A stretch of 64,000 nt of DNA, taken from assembly GCA_942493245.1 (NCBI GenBank), contig OW818685.1, positions 3,906,001 to 3,970,000 on the forward strand, read 5' to 3'. A program made the position numbers and the translations under genes. Positions within the stretch are counted from its first letter, which is position 1, and each line of letters begins with the position of its first letter. The stretch comes from DAOPYU01 sp942493245 (lineage in GTDB: Bacteria; Sumerlaeota; Sumerlaeia; UBA8349). Under the pieces are notes generated by a model. That model was not told where the DNA came from. It made no database searches and saw only the letters and a list, made by a program, of their open reading frames with translations. This document shows positions 34,367-44,824 of the stretch, piece by piece.

Positions 34367-36022
34367 CCTAAAAACCGCAGTTGACTCTTGCTCTCGTTCT
34401 GCAAGTGTAGCAAACTGAGTGCATGAACGAGAAAAATCTCTTCCCAACCCCTCACCCATTGGGTGACTCCAATGCGCCCGAGATCGAATCTCTGGTGGTG
34501 GACACTTTTGGCGGCCGGGTCCACGTGGAGTGGGCGCCCCAGGCGGCCGTGACGCCTCTGGGGCAATTGCCGTTCTTCATCGAGTTCCTCAAGACGGCCC
34601 ATCTTTTTGATGCCTGGGTTCAGGATTGCCCGCTGGAGTACCACAGCCCCAATGCCCCGGCCAAGCGCGACATTCTGGGGACGACTCTGCTGTGTCTGCT
34701 GGCGGGTCACACGCGCTACGCTCACATCGCGGCGATTCGGGCCGATGGGGTGAATCCGGAATTGCTCGGCATGTCGAAGGTGGCCAGCGAGGACTCGGTG
34801 CGCCGGGCGTTTCAGGCCGTGGATGGGGAGGAGTGCGCGCTCTGGCAAACCCATCACTTGCGGCGCTGTTACGAGGCTTTGTTGTGCGAGCCGTGGATTC
34901 TGGATCTCGACACGACCGTCAAGCCGCTCTACGGCCGTCAGGAAGGGGCCGTGAAGGGCTACAACCCGCAGAAACCGGGCCGTCCCTCGCACACGTACCA
35001 CACCTACTTTCTGGCCAACCTGCGCCTGGTGCTCGACGTCGAGGTGCAGTCGGGCAACCGGACGGCGGCGAAGTACACGAGCCCCTCGTTCTTCTCCTTT
35101 CTCGACACCCTGTCCCCCGAACAGCGGCCGGTCTTCGTGCGCGGCGACTGTGCCTTCGGCAACGACACGGTCATGCGCGAGTGCGAGAAACGGGGACAGC
35201 CTTATCTGTTCAAGTTGCGCCAGACTCAGAAAGTACGGGGGCTGATCGAGAAACTCTTCGCGCGCTCCGAGTGGGAGGACGCCGGCCTGGGGTGGGAGGG
35301 CGTGGAGTCGAAGTTGCGCCTGAGTGGGTGGGAGCGCGAGCGCAAGGTCGTCGTCCTGCGTCGGCGCCTGAAAGGCGATCTGCTTTTGGCCAACCGTCCA
35401 CAACCAGGACAGTTGGAACTGGCTTTTGTCGAGACACTCGAGACGGTGGGCCCGTACGAGTACGCCGTACTGGTGACGGACCTCGCGGGCGAAATCCTCA
35501 CGTTGGCGCAGCACTACCGGGACCGGGCGGACTGCGAGAACGTCTTCGATGAGTTGAAGAACCAGTGGGGCTGGGGCGGGTTCACGAGTCGGGACCAGAA
35601 ACGCTGCCAGATCATGGCTCGCCACACGGCTCTGGTCTACAACTGGTGGTCGCTGTTCGCGCGCCTGGCCCTGCCCGACAAACACCACGAGGCGCAGACC
35701 AGCCGCCCGCTTCTTCTGCACGCCGTGGGCAAGCAGACGCAACACGCCGGTCAGACCACGCTGACCCTGACGAGTCTGCATGCCGAGTCGGCCTCCATCC
35801 GCAAAGTTTTGCGCGGTTTGACGGGCTTTTTCCAGCACCTTCGCAAGGCTGCGGAGCAGTTGGATTGGACTGAGCGCTGGCGGCTGATTCTGAGTCGCGC
35901 CTTCGTCGTCTTTCTGAAAGGAAGACTCCTCGGCGTACCGGGAAAACCCGCCCTCGGATGCACTTGAGCGACAAACACCGGCGCCCAAGGCCTTTGGGCA
36001 GGGTTCAACTGCTGTTTTTAGG
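34367..36022 (+). mobile_element. Complete IS1380-like insertion sequence
   Basis: 1656 bp bounded by inverted repeats CCTAAAAACCGCAGTTGA (left) and CCTAAAAACAGCAGTTGA (right, minus strand), 17 of 18 identical. The flanks carry a 5-bp direct repeat TTGAT (34362-34366 and 36023-36027), the expected target duplication. One transposase gene fills it. Structure, size and intact frame suggest recent activity. Confidence 0.85.
34423..35967 (+). CDS. IS1380-family transposase
   Basis: 514 residues, DDE type. The first catalytic Asp is in WILDLDTTVKPLYGRQEG, with the family text GYNPQKPGRPSHTYHTYF following; the second Asp is in VRGDCAFGND; the Glu lies in DCENVFDELKNQWGWGG. The C-terminal region is basic and helical. 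It catalyses cut-and-paste movement of the element. The frame is complete, with no stop or shift, so it may be active. It may also act on the R1 repeats, which share its terminal sequence. Confidence 0.9.
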   Translation: MNEKNLFPTPHPLGDSNAPEIESLVVDTFGGRVHVEWAPQAAVTPLGQLPFFIEFLKTAHLFDAWVQDCPLEYHSPNAPAKRDILGTTLLCLLAGHTRYAHIAAIRADGVNPELLGMSKVASEDSVRRAFQAVDGEECALWQTHHLRRCYEALLCEPWILDLDTTVKPLYGRQEGAVKGYNPQKPGRPSHTYHTYFLANLRLVLDVEVQSGNRTAAKYTSPSFFSFLDTLSPEQRPVFVRGDCAFGNDTVMRECEKRGQPYLFKLRQTQKVRGLIEKLFARSEWEDAGLGWEGVESKLRLSGWERERKVVVLRRRLKGDLLLANRPQPGQLELAFVETLETVGPYEYAVLVTDLAGEILTLAQHYRDRADCENVFDELKNQWGWGGFTSRDQKRCQIMARHTALVYNWWSLFARLALPDKHHEAQTSRPLLLHAVGKQTQHAGQTTLTLTSLHAESASIRKVLRGLTGFFQHLRKAAEQLDWTERWRLILSRAFVVFLKGRLLGVPGKPALGCT

Positions 36023-36065
36023 TTGATGAGTTTTTCGCATTCAAATCCAAACACAATCTCTTTTT

Positions 36066-36187
36066 CGTCATTCCCGCGAAAGCAGGAACCCAGATCCGGG
36101 ACGTTCCGGTTGATTGCGTTTCCCTTGGGTTTTCCCCCTGTTTTCCCGTTCGCGCTTCTCTGGGTCCCCGCGTTCGCGGGGATGACG
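36066..36187. repeat. Inverted-repeat element (CGTCATTCCCGCG type)
   Basis: CGTCATTCCCGCGAAAGC at the left is inverted at the right end (CGTCATCCCCGCGAACGC on the minus strand), with a Thr/Pro-coding-looking but gene-free centre. This type of palindrome is very widespread in bacteria. The rest of 36188-36378 holds no gene. Confidence 0.7.
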
Positions 36188-36378
36188 AACGGGGACGAGA
36201 GTCGGGAAACTTGGACAGAGAACAGGGAAAAGGGCGTGACACAAAACCGAGACCGGAAATACGGTCCGGTCTCCGGGCTTCCAGAAAGCCGGAAGCGACT
36301 CTATTCGGGAGAGTTAACAAGATGACGCCCCCTCTGTTGCCCACAAATTCTTTTAAAGAGACCTTTTTTCTCCCTCGA

Positions 36379-36417
36379 CAAAAAAAATCTGAGAGTGACC
36401 GAAACCGGCACTCTCAG
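36379..36417 (-). terminator. Rho-independent terminator of the lone prepilin gene
   Basis: On the minus strand CTGAGAGTG and CACTCTCAG form a 9-bp stem with an 11-nt loop, followed by a run of eight T. It lies about 47 nt after the stop. Confidence 0.9.
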
Positions 36418-36463
36418 AAAAGAGGGATAGAAAACGAAAACGTCGAACTTGAAACCCTTGACC

Positions 36464-37081
36464 TTATGACTTTCCTTTACCGTAGCTGAAGAACCGGATA
36501 TCGCCGTAACTGCGCGTCCCGTTCGACGCGTCGTAATCCACCATGGCGTCCTTGGAGTTCAGGCCGTCATCCCACATCCCATACATCCAGAACTTTTTGT
36601 CCGGTCCACGCGATTCCATCCAACAAGCCGGGCCGCCATTGGCTTTCCCCAACGCGATGCTGTACCCCCCGTCTTTATCATCCTTAAACTTCATAAACTG
36701 GTCGTAGTTGCGCCATTCGAAGTGTGAATTCCACGTGGAATCGAAGTCTCCAGTCGCAACCTTATAGGGCGAGAAAGGATCCAGTACCGGCAGACTGCCC
36801 AGATAGGCGATCGGCGTCGTCAATACATAACAACGCGCCATCGGCGGCTGAATCCATGCACTGCCATCTTCGAAGAAACACAACGGATACGCCCCATTGT
36901 CCGTTCGGTACACTTCGGCGGCCATCATGACCGTGCGCATGTCCGCCTTGACTCTCGTTATTTTGGCGCGGGTCTGCGCCTCGAGGAAATTGGGCACCGC
37001 AATGGCCGCCAGAATCGCGATGATGGCCACCACAATCAGCAACTCGATCAGAGTAAAACCGCGTTTTGTCTTGCTGTACAT
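36464..37081 (-). CDS. Prepilin-type (GspG-like) protein
   Basis: 205 residues with a canonical cleavage motif KRGFTLIELLIVVAIIAILA at residues 6-25, Glu at mature +5, and the AIAVPNFLEAQTRAKITRVKADMR helix. The head is longer than in GspG and contains repeated Trp/Asp/Gly-rich text near the C-terminus. Such pilins, frequent in PVC-type genomes, may be variable-tip or adhesive pseudopilins. The ATG has AAAGGAGAG upstream. It has its own terminator, and its control region holds two dyads. It lies directly downstream of the two-component genes of the secretion operon but after a 388-bp gap. Confidence 0.85.
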   Translation of the reverse strand: MYSKTKRGFTLIELLIVVAIIAILAAIAVPNFLEAQTRAKITRVKADMRTVMMAAEVYRTDNGAYPLCFFEDGSAWIQPPMARCYVLTTPIAYLGSLPVLDPFSPYKVATGDFDSTWNSHFEWRNYDQFMKFKDDKDGGYSIALGKANGGPACWMESRGPDKKFWMYGMWDDGLNSKDAMVDYDASNGTRSYGDIRFFSYGKGKS

Positions 37082-37224
37082 AATGTGCTCTCCTTTGCGG
37101 GCGCTCCCGCCAATTTCAAAGGCCGGATCTCAAAAAGGTACGTATCCGAACCCACTTGAAACACCTTGCATTTCTGTGAAACCTGCGTTCGCGCTCTGGA
37201 AGAAAGAAATCCCTGCGTTCACCT

Positions 37225-37250
37225 GTATTCCGGGAACACATCCAGAATAC
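37225..37250. promoter_or_regulatory. Operator-like dyad upstream of the prepilin gene
   Basis: GTATTCCGG and CCAGAATAC (8 of 9 paired) are separated by eight bases, about 145 bp before the start codon. A possible activator site. Confidence 0.4.
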
Positions 37251-37410
37251 TTTACACGTGAAAGGAACGCAAGAAGAAAATGACATCCCATTGAAAAAAA
37301 ACAACCCTGCCCGCCCGGACCGGGAAAAATCAAGAATGTACTGGGAAATATGGAATTCGACTCAAGGAAAGACCCGCCATCGGAGAAAACCCGGAACACA
37401 GATTGTTGCG

Positions 37411-37430
37411 TTTACACGTGACAACGTAAA
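37411..37430. promoter_or_regulatory. TTTACACGTGA motif and TTTAC/GTAAA dyad
   Basis: TTTACACGTGACAACGTAAA is an imperfect dyad. Its first 11 bases, TTTACACGTGA, also occur at 37251-37261 next to the other dyad. Both lie in the 388-bp gap between the regulator and prepilin genes. Confidence 0.35.
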
Positions 37431-37469
37431 GGGACACCTTCCCTCTTGCCAGAGCGCAGGCGCCCAGGC

Positions 37470-38870
<1,401 letters not shown>

Positions 38871-38878
38871 AACAAATC

Positions 38879-40522
38879 CTATGCGGTCTCGGCGAGTTTC
38901 ATGCCACTGATGCGGAACGTGGCGCCTCCTCGTTCCGAGTCAACATAGGCAATCTCCCAATCGTGCGCCAGACAAATCTGCCACACGACCGCCAACCCCA
39001 AGCCGGTGCCCTGGGCGCTGGTTGTGAAATAGGGACGGAAAATCTCCTCACGGTTCTCGGGAGGCACCCCGGGTCCATCGTCCCGAACTTCCAGAATCAC
39101 CCGCCCTTCCTTCTCAGACCAGCCGACCACCGCAATATGCCCCTCGTGGGGCACCGACTGGGCGGAGTTGATCAGCAGGTTGAAAATAACCTGCCGCAAC
39201 AGCGCCTCATCGGCCTGGATGACCAACGAGGACATCTCGGAGGTGAACTGAATGTGCTTGTCCTCAAAGTCGCTCTCGAGCATCCGCTCGACATCGCGCA
39301 CCAGCGCACTGAGATCCGTCGGAGTGGGCTTCGGTTCACGCGGTTTCGAGTAATCAATGAACTCGTTGAGGCGGCTGGTCACCCGGTCCACCTCTTCAAT
39401 GAGTTCCGTGGATTTCCGCCGGATTGTCTCGCTGGCCTCCGACGACTTCGAGATCATCTGGGCCAGTCCGCGAATGATGTTGAGGGGGTTGCGCGTTTCG
39501 TGCGCCAGACCCGCCGCGGCGACATTCTTTTCGCGCAGATAGACGTTCGCCTGCCGCGCGCGCACCAGACGCAGTTGCAGTTCCGTCGAACGCTCGACGC
39601 CCCGCCACGCGCTCCCCAACCCCAGCGAAGCCAGAAGCGTGAAGGCGCAGATGATCACGCGCATGTGCAGGTCACCCGCTATTTCCCGATCGAGCACTTC
39701 GGTGGACATAAAGATGACAAAGCGGTGGAGACCTTTCTCCCGCGTGACTTTTTCGATGAAACGTTCGAACTCTTCCCGTTCTTCACGACTGCGGGAACGC
39801 CCCGGACCGCGTCTCCACCCCGGACGAGGTTCGTCGCGCTCATTCTTATCGAAACGTTTCTGTCCATCGGTGCTCCCCCCGGCGGGAGGCGGAGGCGCTT
39901 CCCCCTCCGGAGGCCGAAAATCGGGAGGGGGTGGCCCATCGGGCCCGCGATCACGCCGGTCGTCGCGGCGGTTGGACTCACTGCCGCTTGTTTTTTCATC
40001 CTCCGGCCGCCCACGCCGCCGCCGCTGAGTGGCCGTTGTGTTGTCGTCCTCGCGTTCCGGGGGTGGACCGGATGGAGTATCCACGATAATGGTCGTGCGG
40101 GACGTGGGATCCGATCCAATCCGGGTCTTCCCGATTTCGACCGCATTGACCACCCCCAGCGTCTTGGGTCCCCACAGGGTTTCATACTCGCTCAGAGCGC
40201 CGAGATTTTCAAAAGGAGGGATTCCCGCCGAGGCAACGATGTTCCCTTCCTGATTCAACAAAGAGATCGAAATGATTTCCTTCGATTGGGTCAGATCCTG
40301 CAGAGCCGATTCGATCCAGTCGCGCGAGATGAAACTCACGGGCATCTGGGTGCCGGGACGGATAATGGCGCCCAGCGCGCGCGACATGGTTTCCGACCGC
40401 TGCAACAACGCCTCGCGCCGGTCCTTCTCGGTGAGACGATGCTCGATCCACTGCCACACGACAATCGTGATCCATCCCACAGCGAGCAGGATATAAACCC
40501 AGGCATAGCGTTTGTTGCCCAT
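38879..40522 (-). CDS. Membrane sensor histidine kinase
   Basis: 547 residues. Transmembrane helices at about 6-25 and 283-303 enclose a periplasmic sensor part that holds a very Arg/Asp/Pro/Gly-rich insertion (about 150-250, e.g. GPDGPPPPDFRPPEGEAP). The dimerisation helix has the phospho-His in AAAGLAHETRNPLNIIRG, and the HATPase domain has N-box NLLINSAQS, DDGPGVP and GTGLGLAVV. It should phosphorylate the regulator 8 bp downstream. The gene lies 46 bp after the secretin gene and is read on the same transcript. The stimulus may be envelope or secretion state; this is inference. Confidence 0.9.
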   Translation of the reverse strand: MGNKRYAWVYILLAVGWITIVVWQWIEHRLTEKDRREALLQRSETMSRALGAIIRPGTQMPVSFISRDWIESALQDLTQSKEIISISLLNQEGNIVASAGIPPFENLGALSEYETLWGPKTLGVVNAVEIGKTRIGSDPTSRTTIIVDTPSGPPPEREDDNTTATQRRRRGRPEDEKTSGSESNRRDDRRDRGPDGPPPPDFRPPEGEAPPPPAGGSTDGQKRFDKNERDEPRPGWRRGPGRSRSREEREEFERFIEKVTREKGLHRFVIFMSTEVLDREIAGDLHMRVIICAFTLLASLGLGSAWRGVERSTELQLRLVRARQANVYLREKNVAAAGLAHETRNPLNIIRGLAQMISKSSEASETIRRKSTELIEEVDRVTSRLNEFIDYSKPREPKPTPTDLSALVRDVERMLESDFEDKHIQFTSEMSSLVIQADEALLRQVIFNLLINSAQSVPHEGHIAVVGWSEKEGRVILEVRDDGPGVPPENREEIFRPYFTTSAQGTGLGLAVVWQICLAHDWEIAYVDSERGGATFRISGMKLAETA

Positions 40523-40568
40523 CGCGTCGCGCTCTCCCTCCGTCGAAACGGCTACTCTCGCAAATCGG

Positions 40569-41966
40569 CTATTTCTTTTCTGCCGGCGGAACGGGCTCCC
40601 CAGTTTTTTTCAGTTTCAAAGGCACAAGAGACGGCTGTCCCTCAGACGCGGACTCCGCCTTTTCTTCCCCTTCATCAATGACAACTGGTTCGAGCGCGTT
40701 CAATTCTGCAGGCTGGCTACCCTCTTCAGGATTACCCGCATCATCGTCCTCTTGTCCAGTCTTCTTTTCGGGCGACGTCGTTTTTTCCTTCACGCCGGGG
40801 ATATAATGGCGCAGTTCCCCCTGCGGCACACTCCGGCGCGTCACGTCCGAATTCGAGTATTCATCATCGGTGATTGTCTGCAGCTCGGCGACCGATGAAA
40901 CGACCTGGGGGGTCAGGAAAATCATCAACTCCGTCTTCGACTTGCTCGTGACGCTGCGCCGGAACAGATACCCCAACAGCCAGATATCCCCCAGAATCGG
41001 CACCTTGTCGGTGGTTTCGGTCTCGATGGTTTCCAACAAACCGCCAATCACGACGGTTCTGTTGTTCGGCACCACCACGCACGTCTCGGCGGAACGCTTG
41101 GCATAAACCGGGGCGTCAATGGTATCGGAAATCTTGACGGTCTTACCCGTCATGGTCGAGATTTCCGGCGCCAGCGTCATCTCGACCTGTTGACCATCGG
41201 GCGAAATACGGGGCGTGACATCGAGAATAATTCCAATATCGGTATATTCCACCGTGTTGATGGTCTGTCCGTCCTCGGTGATGCGGCTGTTCGTGATCCG
41301 CGGCACTTCATTGCCCACCGTGATGATCGCGGCCTCGTTGTTCTTGGCCATAATCGAAGGCCGCGACAAAACTTCGAGTTTACCCACTTCGGCCAGCGCG
41401 CGAATGGTCAACTCGAGATCGTCCTCCAACAGGGCAAACTTGGCCCCATCGGTCATACTTGCCACCCCAAACAGCGACGAATAGACTTTCTTCATGTCCA
41501 CCGTCCCGTCGTCGGCGGTATGCTCTTTGGTCACGGTGAATTCCGCTCCGATATCGAGGCCGTCGTTGTGCGTGACTTCCAGAAAAAGCACCTTGATGAG
41601 AACCTGCTGAACCGGTTCATCGAGACTTTCGATCACGCGCTTGATGCGCTCGTTGGTCTCATCGTCCGTGATCACGATCAGCGCGCCCGTCTCGGGGTCC
41701 ACCTCGACTTGCGCTTCGCCCACTTCTCCTCCATACGCGCTCCCCTTCCCGGAATCGCCCCCCCCCGCGGCTGCGTTGCGGCTGCCCACCGCCACACCGC
41801 CTTCGGGCGCGTCCGCGCCGCCATTGTCCTGGGGCTCCATTCCAATGGCCTGCTCCGGGCCGCCGCTGGGCGAAGAAGGCGGTTCATCCTGCGCCATCGC
41901 CTGAGATACGAACACCGAAACAACCAGTGCAGCCAACAATATCAGAGTGTTGAAGAAACGTTTCAT
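40569..41966 (-). CDS. gspD: Secretin pore protein (C-terminal half of GspD)
   Basis: 465 residues. A signal peptide ends at VSQAMAQ (about residue 25). A low-complexity Gly/Asn/Asp linker is followed by VEVDPETGALIVITDDETN, the second half of a secretin N-domain, then the secretin beta-barrel core (about 150-370) with LEVLSRPSIMAKNNEAAIITVG and the family signature VPILGDIWLLGYLFR. A Glu/Pro-rich C-terminal tail may dock a pilotin or the outer membrane. It lacks the N0-N3 array, which is encoded by the gene just upstream. It would form the outer-membrane pore of the type II system. Confidence 0.9.
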   Translation of the reverse strand: MKRFFNTLILLAALVVSVFVSQAMAQDEPPSSPSGGPEQAIGMEPQDNGGADAPEGGVAVGSRNAAAGGGDSGKGSAYGGEVGEAQVEVDPETGALIVITDDETNERIKRVIESLDEPVQQVLIKVLFLEVTHNDGLDIGAEFTVTKEHTADDGTVDMKKVYSSLFGVASMTDGAKFALLEDDLELTIRALAEVGKLEVLSRPSIMAKNNEAAIITVGNEVPRITNSRITEDGQTINTVEYTDIGIILDVTPRISPDGQQVEMTLAPEISTMTGKTVKISDTIDAPVYAKRSAETCVVVPNNRTVVIGGLLETIETETTDKVPILGDIWLLGYLFRRSVTSKSKTELMIFLTPQVVSSVAELQTITDDEYSNSDVTRRSVPQGELRHYIPGVKEKTTSPEKKTGQEDDDAGNPEEGSQPAELNALEPVVIDEGEEKAESASEGQPSLVPLKLKKTGEPVPPAEKK

Positions 41967-42044
41967 GAGTTGTTTTACCTTTCCTGCGAGTCACGGTTCC
42001 AGAACCATGCCGCTTCATCAGAAATGAACCGCCGCCGTCTGGTT

Positions 42045-44729
42045 TCAGAAACGGGAACCGCCACTGTTGCTGCCTAATCCACTGCTGCTGCCGCCGAATC
42101 CACTGCTGCCGGAACCGGAACTGCGGTTCGAGGAATTGCTGTTGCTGTTTCGGTTCGAATTGCTGTTGCTGTTTCGGTTCGAATTGCTATTGCTGTTTCG
42201 GTTCGTCGAGGAGCGATTGCTGGAACCGCCGTTCGAAGAGGAAGCCGGAAACATGCTCTGGATAATCGTCTGAACGTCCTCGGGATTCGCGTTCTTGGGT
42301 TTGTACACGAAGACCTTCTTATCGCGCGCGTTGTTCGCGTCAAGTTTCTCGACCATCTGAGCGATCTCCTTCATCGTGTCGGAGGCCGCGTTGGCGATGA
42401 TGGAGTTGGTGCGCTCGTCGGCGACGATGATCACGATCTTTTCCTGGGTTCCCCGGCGTGTCGAGGAAGAAGAACTTATGCCACCAAAGGACGAACGACG
42501 ATTGCTGGACGAGCTGTTGTTGCGCCCCCCAAACGAAGAAGACCGCCCTCCGACAGCGGAATACCCCGACGAAGTTTGATCGTAGAAGACATTCATCAGC
42601 ACGTCGGCCGTCTCCGTGGCATCCGCGTACTTCAGCGGAAACAACTGGGTCTCCGTGATTTCGTCCGACTTGGTGTCGAACTGGCGGATGAGTTGCTCGA
42701 CCAACTGGAACGCATCCTCGGCGGCTTCCACGATCAACGAGTTGGTCTGGGCCTCCGCCACCACCGTGACCTGTTCCGTTTGCTTCTGACGGTCCGATTT
42801 CGAGGCCGAGGACTGGTTGTTTCCTCCCATTCCCCCAAACCCGCCGCCAAACATCCCGCCGCCCATCCGACCGCCGCCAAATCCCGAGTTGTTGCGCGAG
42901 GTCGTCGAGCCGGTCGAGCGCGCCTGGAACAGGTTGTTCAGCGTCGTGGCCAATTCTTCACTGTCTGTGTACATCAGTTTGTAAACCCGGATATCGGTCA
43001 CGCCGTCGGCTTGCGTGTCGAATTTCTGAATCAGAGTCTCGACCGCCTGCATCGAGTTCTCCGAGGCGCTGACGATGAGCGAGTTGGTCTGAGCCTCGGC
43101 GACAATCGTCACCTTCCCTTCCTGCAAGGCCCGTTCACTCTTGTTGCCGGTGTTGCTCTGCTGATCGCCGCCACGCATCCACGGGGGCATACCACCGCGC
43201 CCCCCCCCCTGCTGATTCTGGTTGGACGTCGTATTCGACGAGAAGAGGGAAGTCAGCGTTTTAGCCAGTGTCTCTGCGTCGGCATATTGCAACGGAAACA
43301 CGCGCAGGTTCGTCATATTCTGCGCCATTGTGTCAATCTGATTAACCAGGGCCTGAATCGGCTCGTGCAATTCAGCCGGCGAGTTGACGATAACGGAATT
43401 GGTCCGAGTGTCGGCCACCGTCACGATCTTCGAAGCGGCGCTGCGCGCTTCGCTGCTCCCGCTCTCGCCCTGCTGGCCACCGCCCCCCATTCCGCCCATG
43501 CGCATGAAGAACTCGCCCGGCCCGCCTCCACCGCGACGCCCACCGCCCCCGCCTTCGCCCCCACCACTGGCGGTCGGCGGTTGAAAAACCTCTTTGATAA
43601 TCTTGGCCACTTCGGTGGCGTCCGCGTTCTTGAGCTCGTACACCTTGACTTCGAGGATGTTGGAAACCGCGGAATCGAGCGCCTTGATGATCTTGCACAT
43701 GCGCCGGATGTTGATCTGCGTGTCCGTCAGCACGAGCGTATTGCTGCCCGCATTGGGCGTCATGATGGCATAGTCCGGCAGAAGCGGCTGCAACGTCTGC
43801 ATCAGTTTGGTCGCGTCGGTGCTGCGGATGGGAATGATCTGCGTGACGATTTCCTCGCTCTCGGGGATCTGCTCGGGGTCGGAGCCGATGCGGACCGGTA
43901 GGTTCTCGAACTTCGCATCGTCGCGCTTGACGATCCGCAGAATCCGTCCGTTGCGCGAGGTCGCATACCCTTTCACGTTCAACACCGTGTTGAGCAATTC
44001 ATAGGCCTCATCGCGACTGATCGGCTGCTCGCTCCAGACGTCAATTTTGCCTTTCACTTCGACCTCGCGCGAGATGATAAATCCGGCCGCTTCACTCAGG
44101 TAGTTAAGAACCGTATCCAACTCGGCCCCCCGGAAATTAAGCCGAATCTTGACATCCTCGTCATTTCCAGCGGCAGCCTTTTCTCCGTCCCCAGTCTTGT
44201 TGGACGCAGGCTTCGCGTTGTCATTGTTCCGGTTGTTCTCTCCCCGGCCACCCTGACGTCCCGCACCCCCGGCATCCACGCGCGCCGGAAACGCCTTCTC
44301 GGGCAACGGCGTCGGAGACGGAGCCTTCTCCGGCTGAACCGCCGGAGCCGGTTGAGCGGGCGCCGGCTGCGCCGGCGCCGCGTTCTCGGGCTGCGCGGCC
44401 ACGGGCTGAACCGGTTGCGTTACCGGTTGTGCCTGCTGGGCAGGCTGTTGTGCCGCGGGTTGCACGACATTCTGGGGTTGAGCCTCCTTGGGCTGTACAC
44501 CCACCGGTTGCGCCACAGGTTGAGCGGGCGGATTTTGCAGCTTGAGAGCCGCCGTCGTGGGCTGATCTTTCGCCGCCACCGCAACCGGCTGGATCACTTC
44601 CCCCGGAGGAGTCACCGGCGCGGGCGCCTGCGCCCAGATTGCAACTTGAGGCAAGGCGCCGACACCGAGAAATAAACCGAGCGCCCACGCTCGAACTTGT
44701 GTGTTTCTGCTCCAATTCCTGCTTTTCAT
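42045..44729 (-). CDS. Stand-alone secretin N-domain protein (N-terminal half of GspD)
   Basis: 894 residues. A signal peptide is followed by a Pro/Ala/Gln-rich linker (about 35-185), an N0-like domain (RLNFRGAELDTVLNYLSEAAG), then five repeats of the secretin short domain, each with a VxxLxYADAxxxA-type helix and a TNSLIV strand (for example VVAEAQTNSLIV), separated by Gly/Ser/Asn-rich loops. A sixth unit is cut off after its first half (KKVFVYKPKNANPEDVQTI), and the chain ends in a Ser/Asn/Arg-rich tail. There is no secretin barrel and no VPxLGDIP motif; the next gene supplies them. The start ATG has GAGGAGCAGG upstream. It likely forms the periplasmic vestibule of the pore. Confidence 0.85.
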   Translation of the reverse strand: MKSRNWSRNTQVRAWALGLFLGVGALPQVAIWAQAPAPVTPPGEVIQPVAVAAKDQPTTAALKLQNPPAQPVAQPVGVQPKEAQPQNVVQPAAQQPAQQAQPVTQPVQPVAAQPENAAPAQPAPAQPAPAVQPEKAPSPTPLPEKAFPARVDAGGAGRQGGRGENNRNNDNAKPASNKTGDGEKAAAGNDEDVKIRLNFRGAELDTVLNYLSEAAGFIISREVEVKGKIDVWSEQPISRDEAYELLNTVLNVKGYATSRNGRILRIVKRDDAKFENLPVRIGSDPEQIPESEEIVTQIIPIRSTDATKLMQTLQPLLPDYAIMTPNAGSNTLVLTDTQINIRRMCKIIKALDSAVSNILEVKVYELKNADATEVAKIIKEVFQPPTASGGGEGGGGGRRGGGGPGEFFMRMGGMGGGGQQGESGSSEARSAASKIVTVADTRTNSVIVNSPAELHEPIQALVNQIDTMAQNMTNLRVFPLQYADAETLAKTLTSLFSSNTTSNQNQQGGGRGGMPPWMRGGDQQSNTGNKSERALQEGKVTIVAEAQTNSLIVSASENSMQAVETLIQKFDTQADGVTDIRVYKLMYTDSEELATTLNNLFQARSTGSTTSRNNSGFGGGRMGGGMFGGGFGGMGGNNQSSASKSDRQKQTEQVTVVAEAQTNSLIVEAAEDAFQLVEQLIRQFDTKSDEITETQLFPLKYADATETADVLMNVFYDQTSSGYSAVGGRSSSFGGRNNSSSSNRRSSFGGISSSSSTRRGTQEKIVIIVADERTNSIIANAASDTMKEIAQMVEKLDANNARDKKVFVYKPKNANPEDVQTIIQSMFPASSSNGGSSNRSSTNRNSNSNSNRNSNSNSNRNSNSNSSNRSSGSGSSGFGGSSSGLGSNSGGSRF
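42133..42204. repeat. Three 24-bp tandem repeats in the tail of the N-domain gene
   Basis: Three units beginning GAATTGCTGTTGCTGTTTCG, nearly identical, start at 42133, 42157 and 42181. They encode the Asn/Ser/Arg octad of the C-terminal tail. Slippage here could vary the tail length. Confidence 0.85.
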
Positions 44730-44824
44730 CTTCCTGCTCCTCTCTGCGCCTTCCTGTCAAACCCAGCTTTGTACATGCGATCATGCTCTCCAAAAATTCA
44801 GGGAAACTCCACCCGATTGTTCAC

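Noticed and set aside
36066..36187. Novel mobile element
   Set aside because: The CGTCATTCCCGCG palindrome type is very common across bacteria, so it is recorded only as a repeat.
42133..42204. CRISPR-like array
   Set aside because: The 24-bp units are contiguous without spacers and lie in frame in a coding region.
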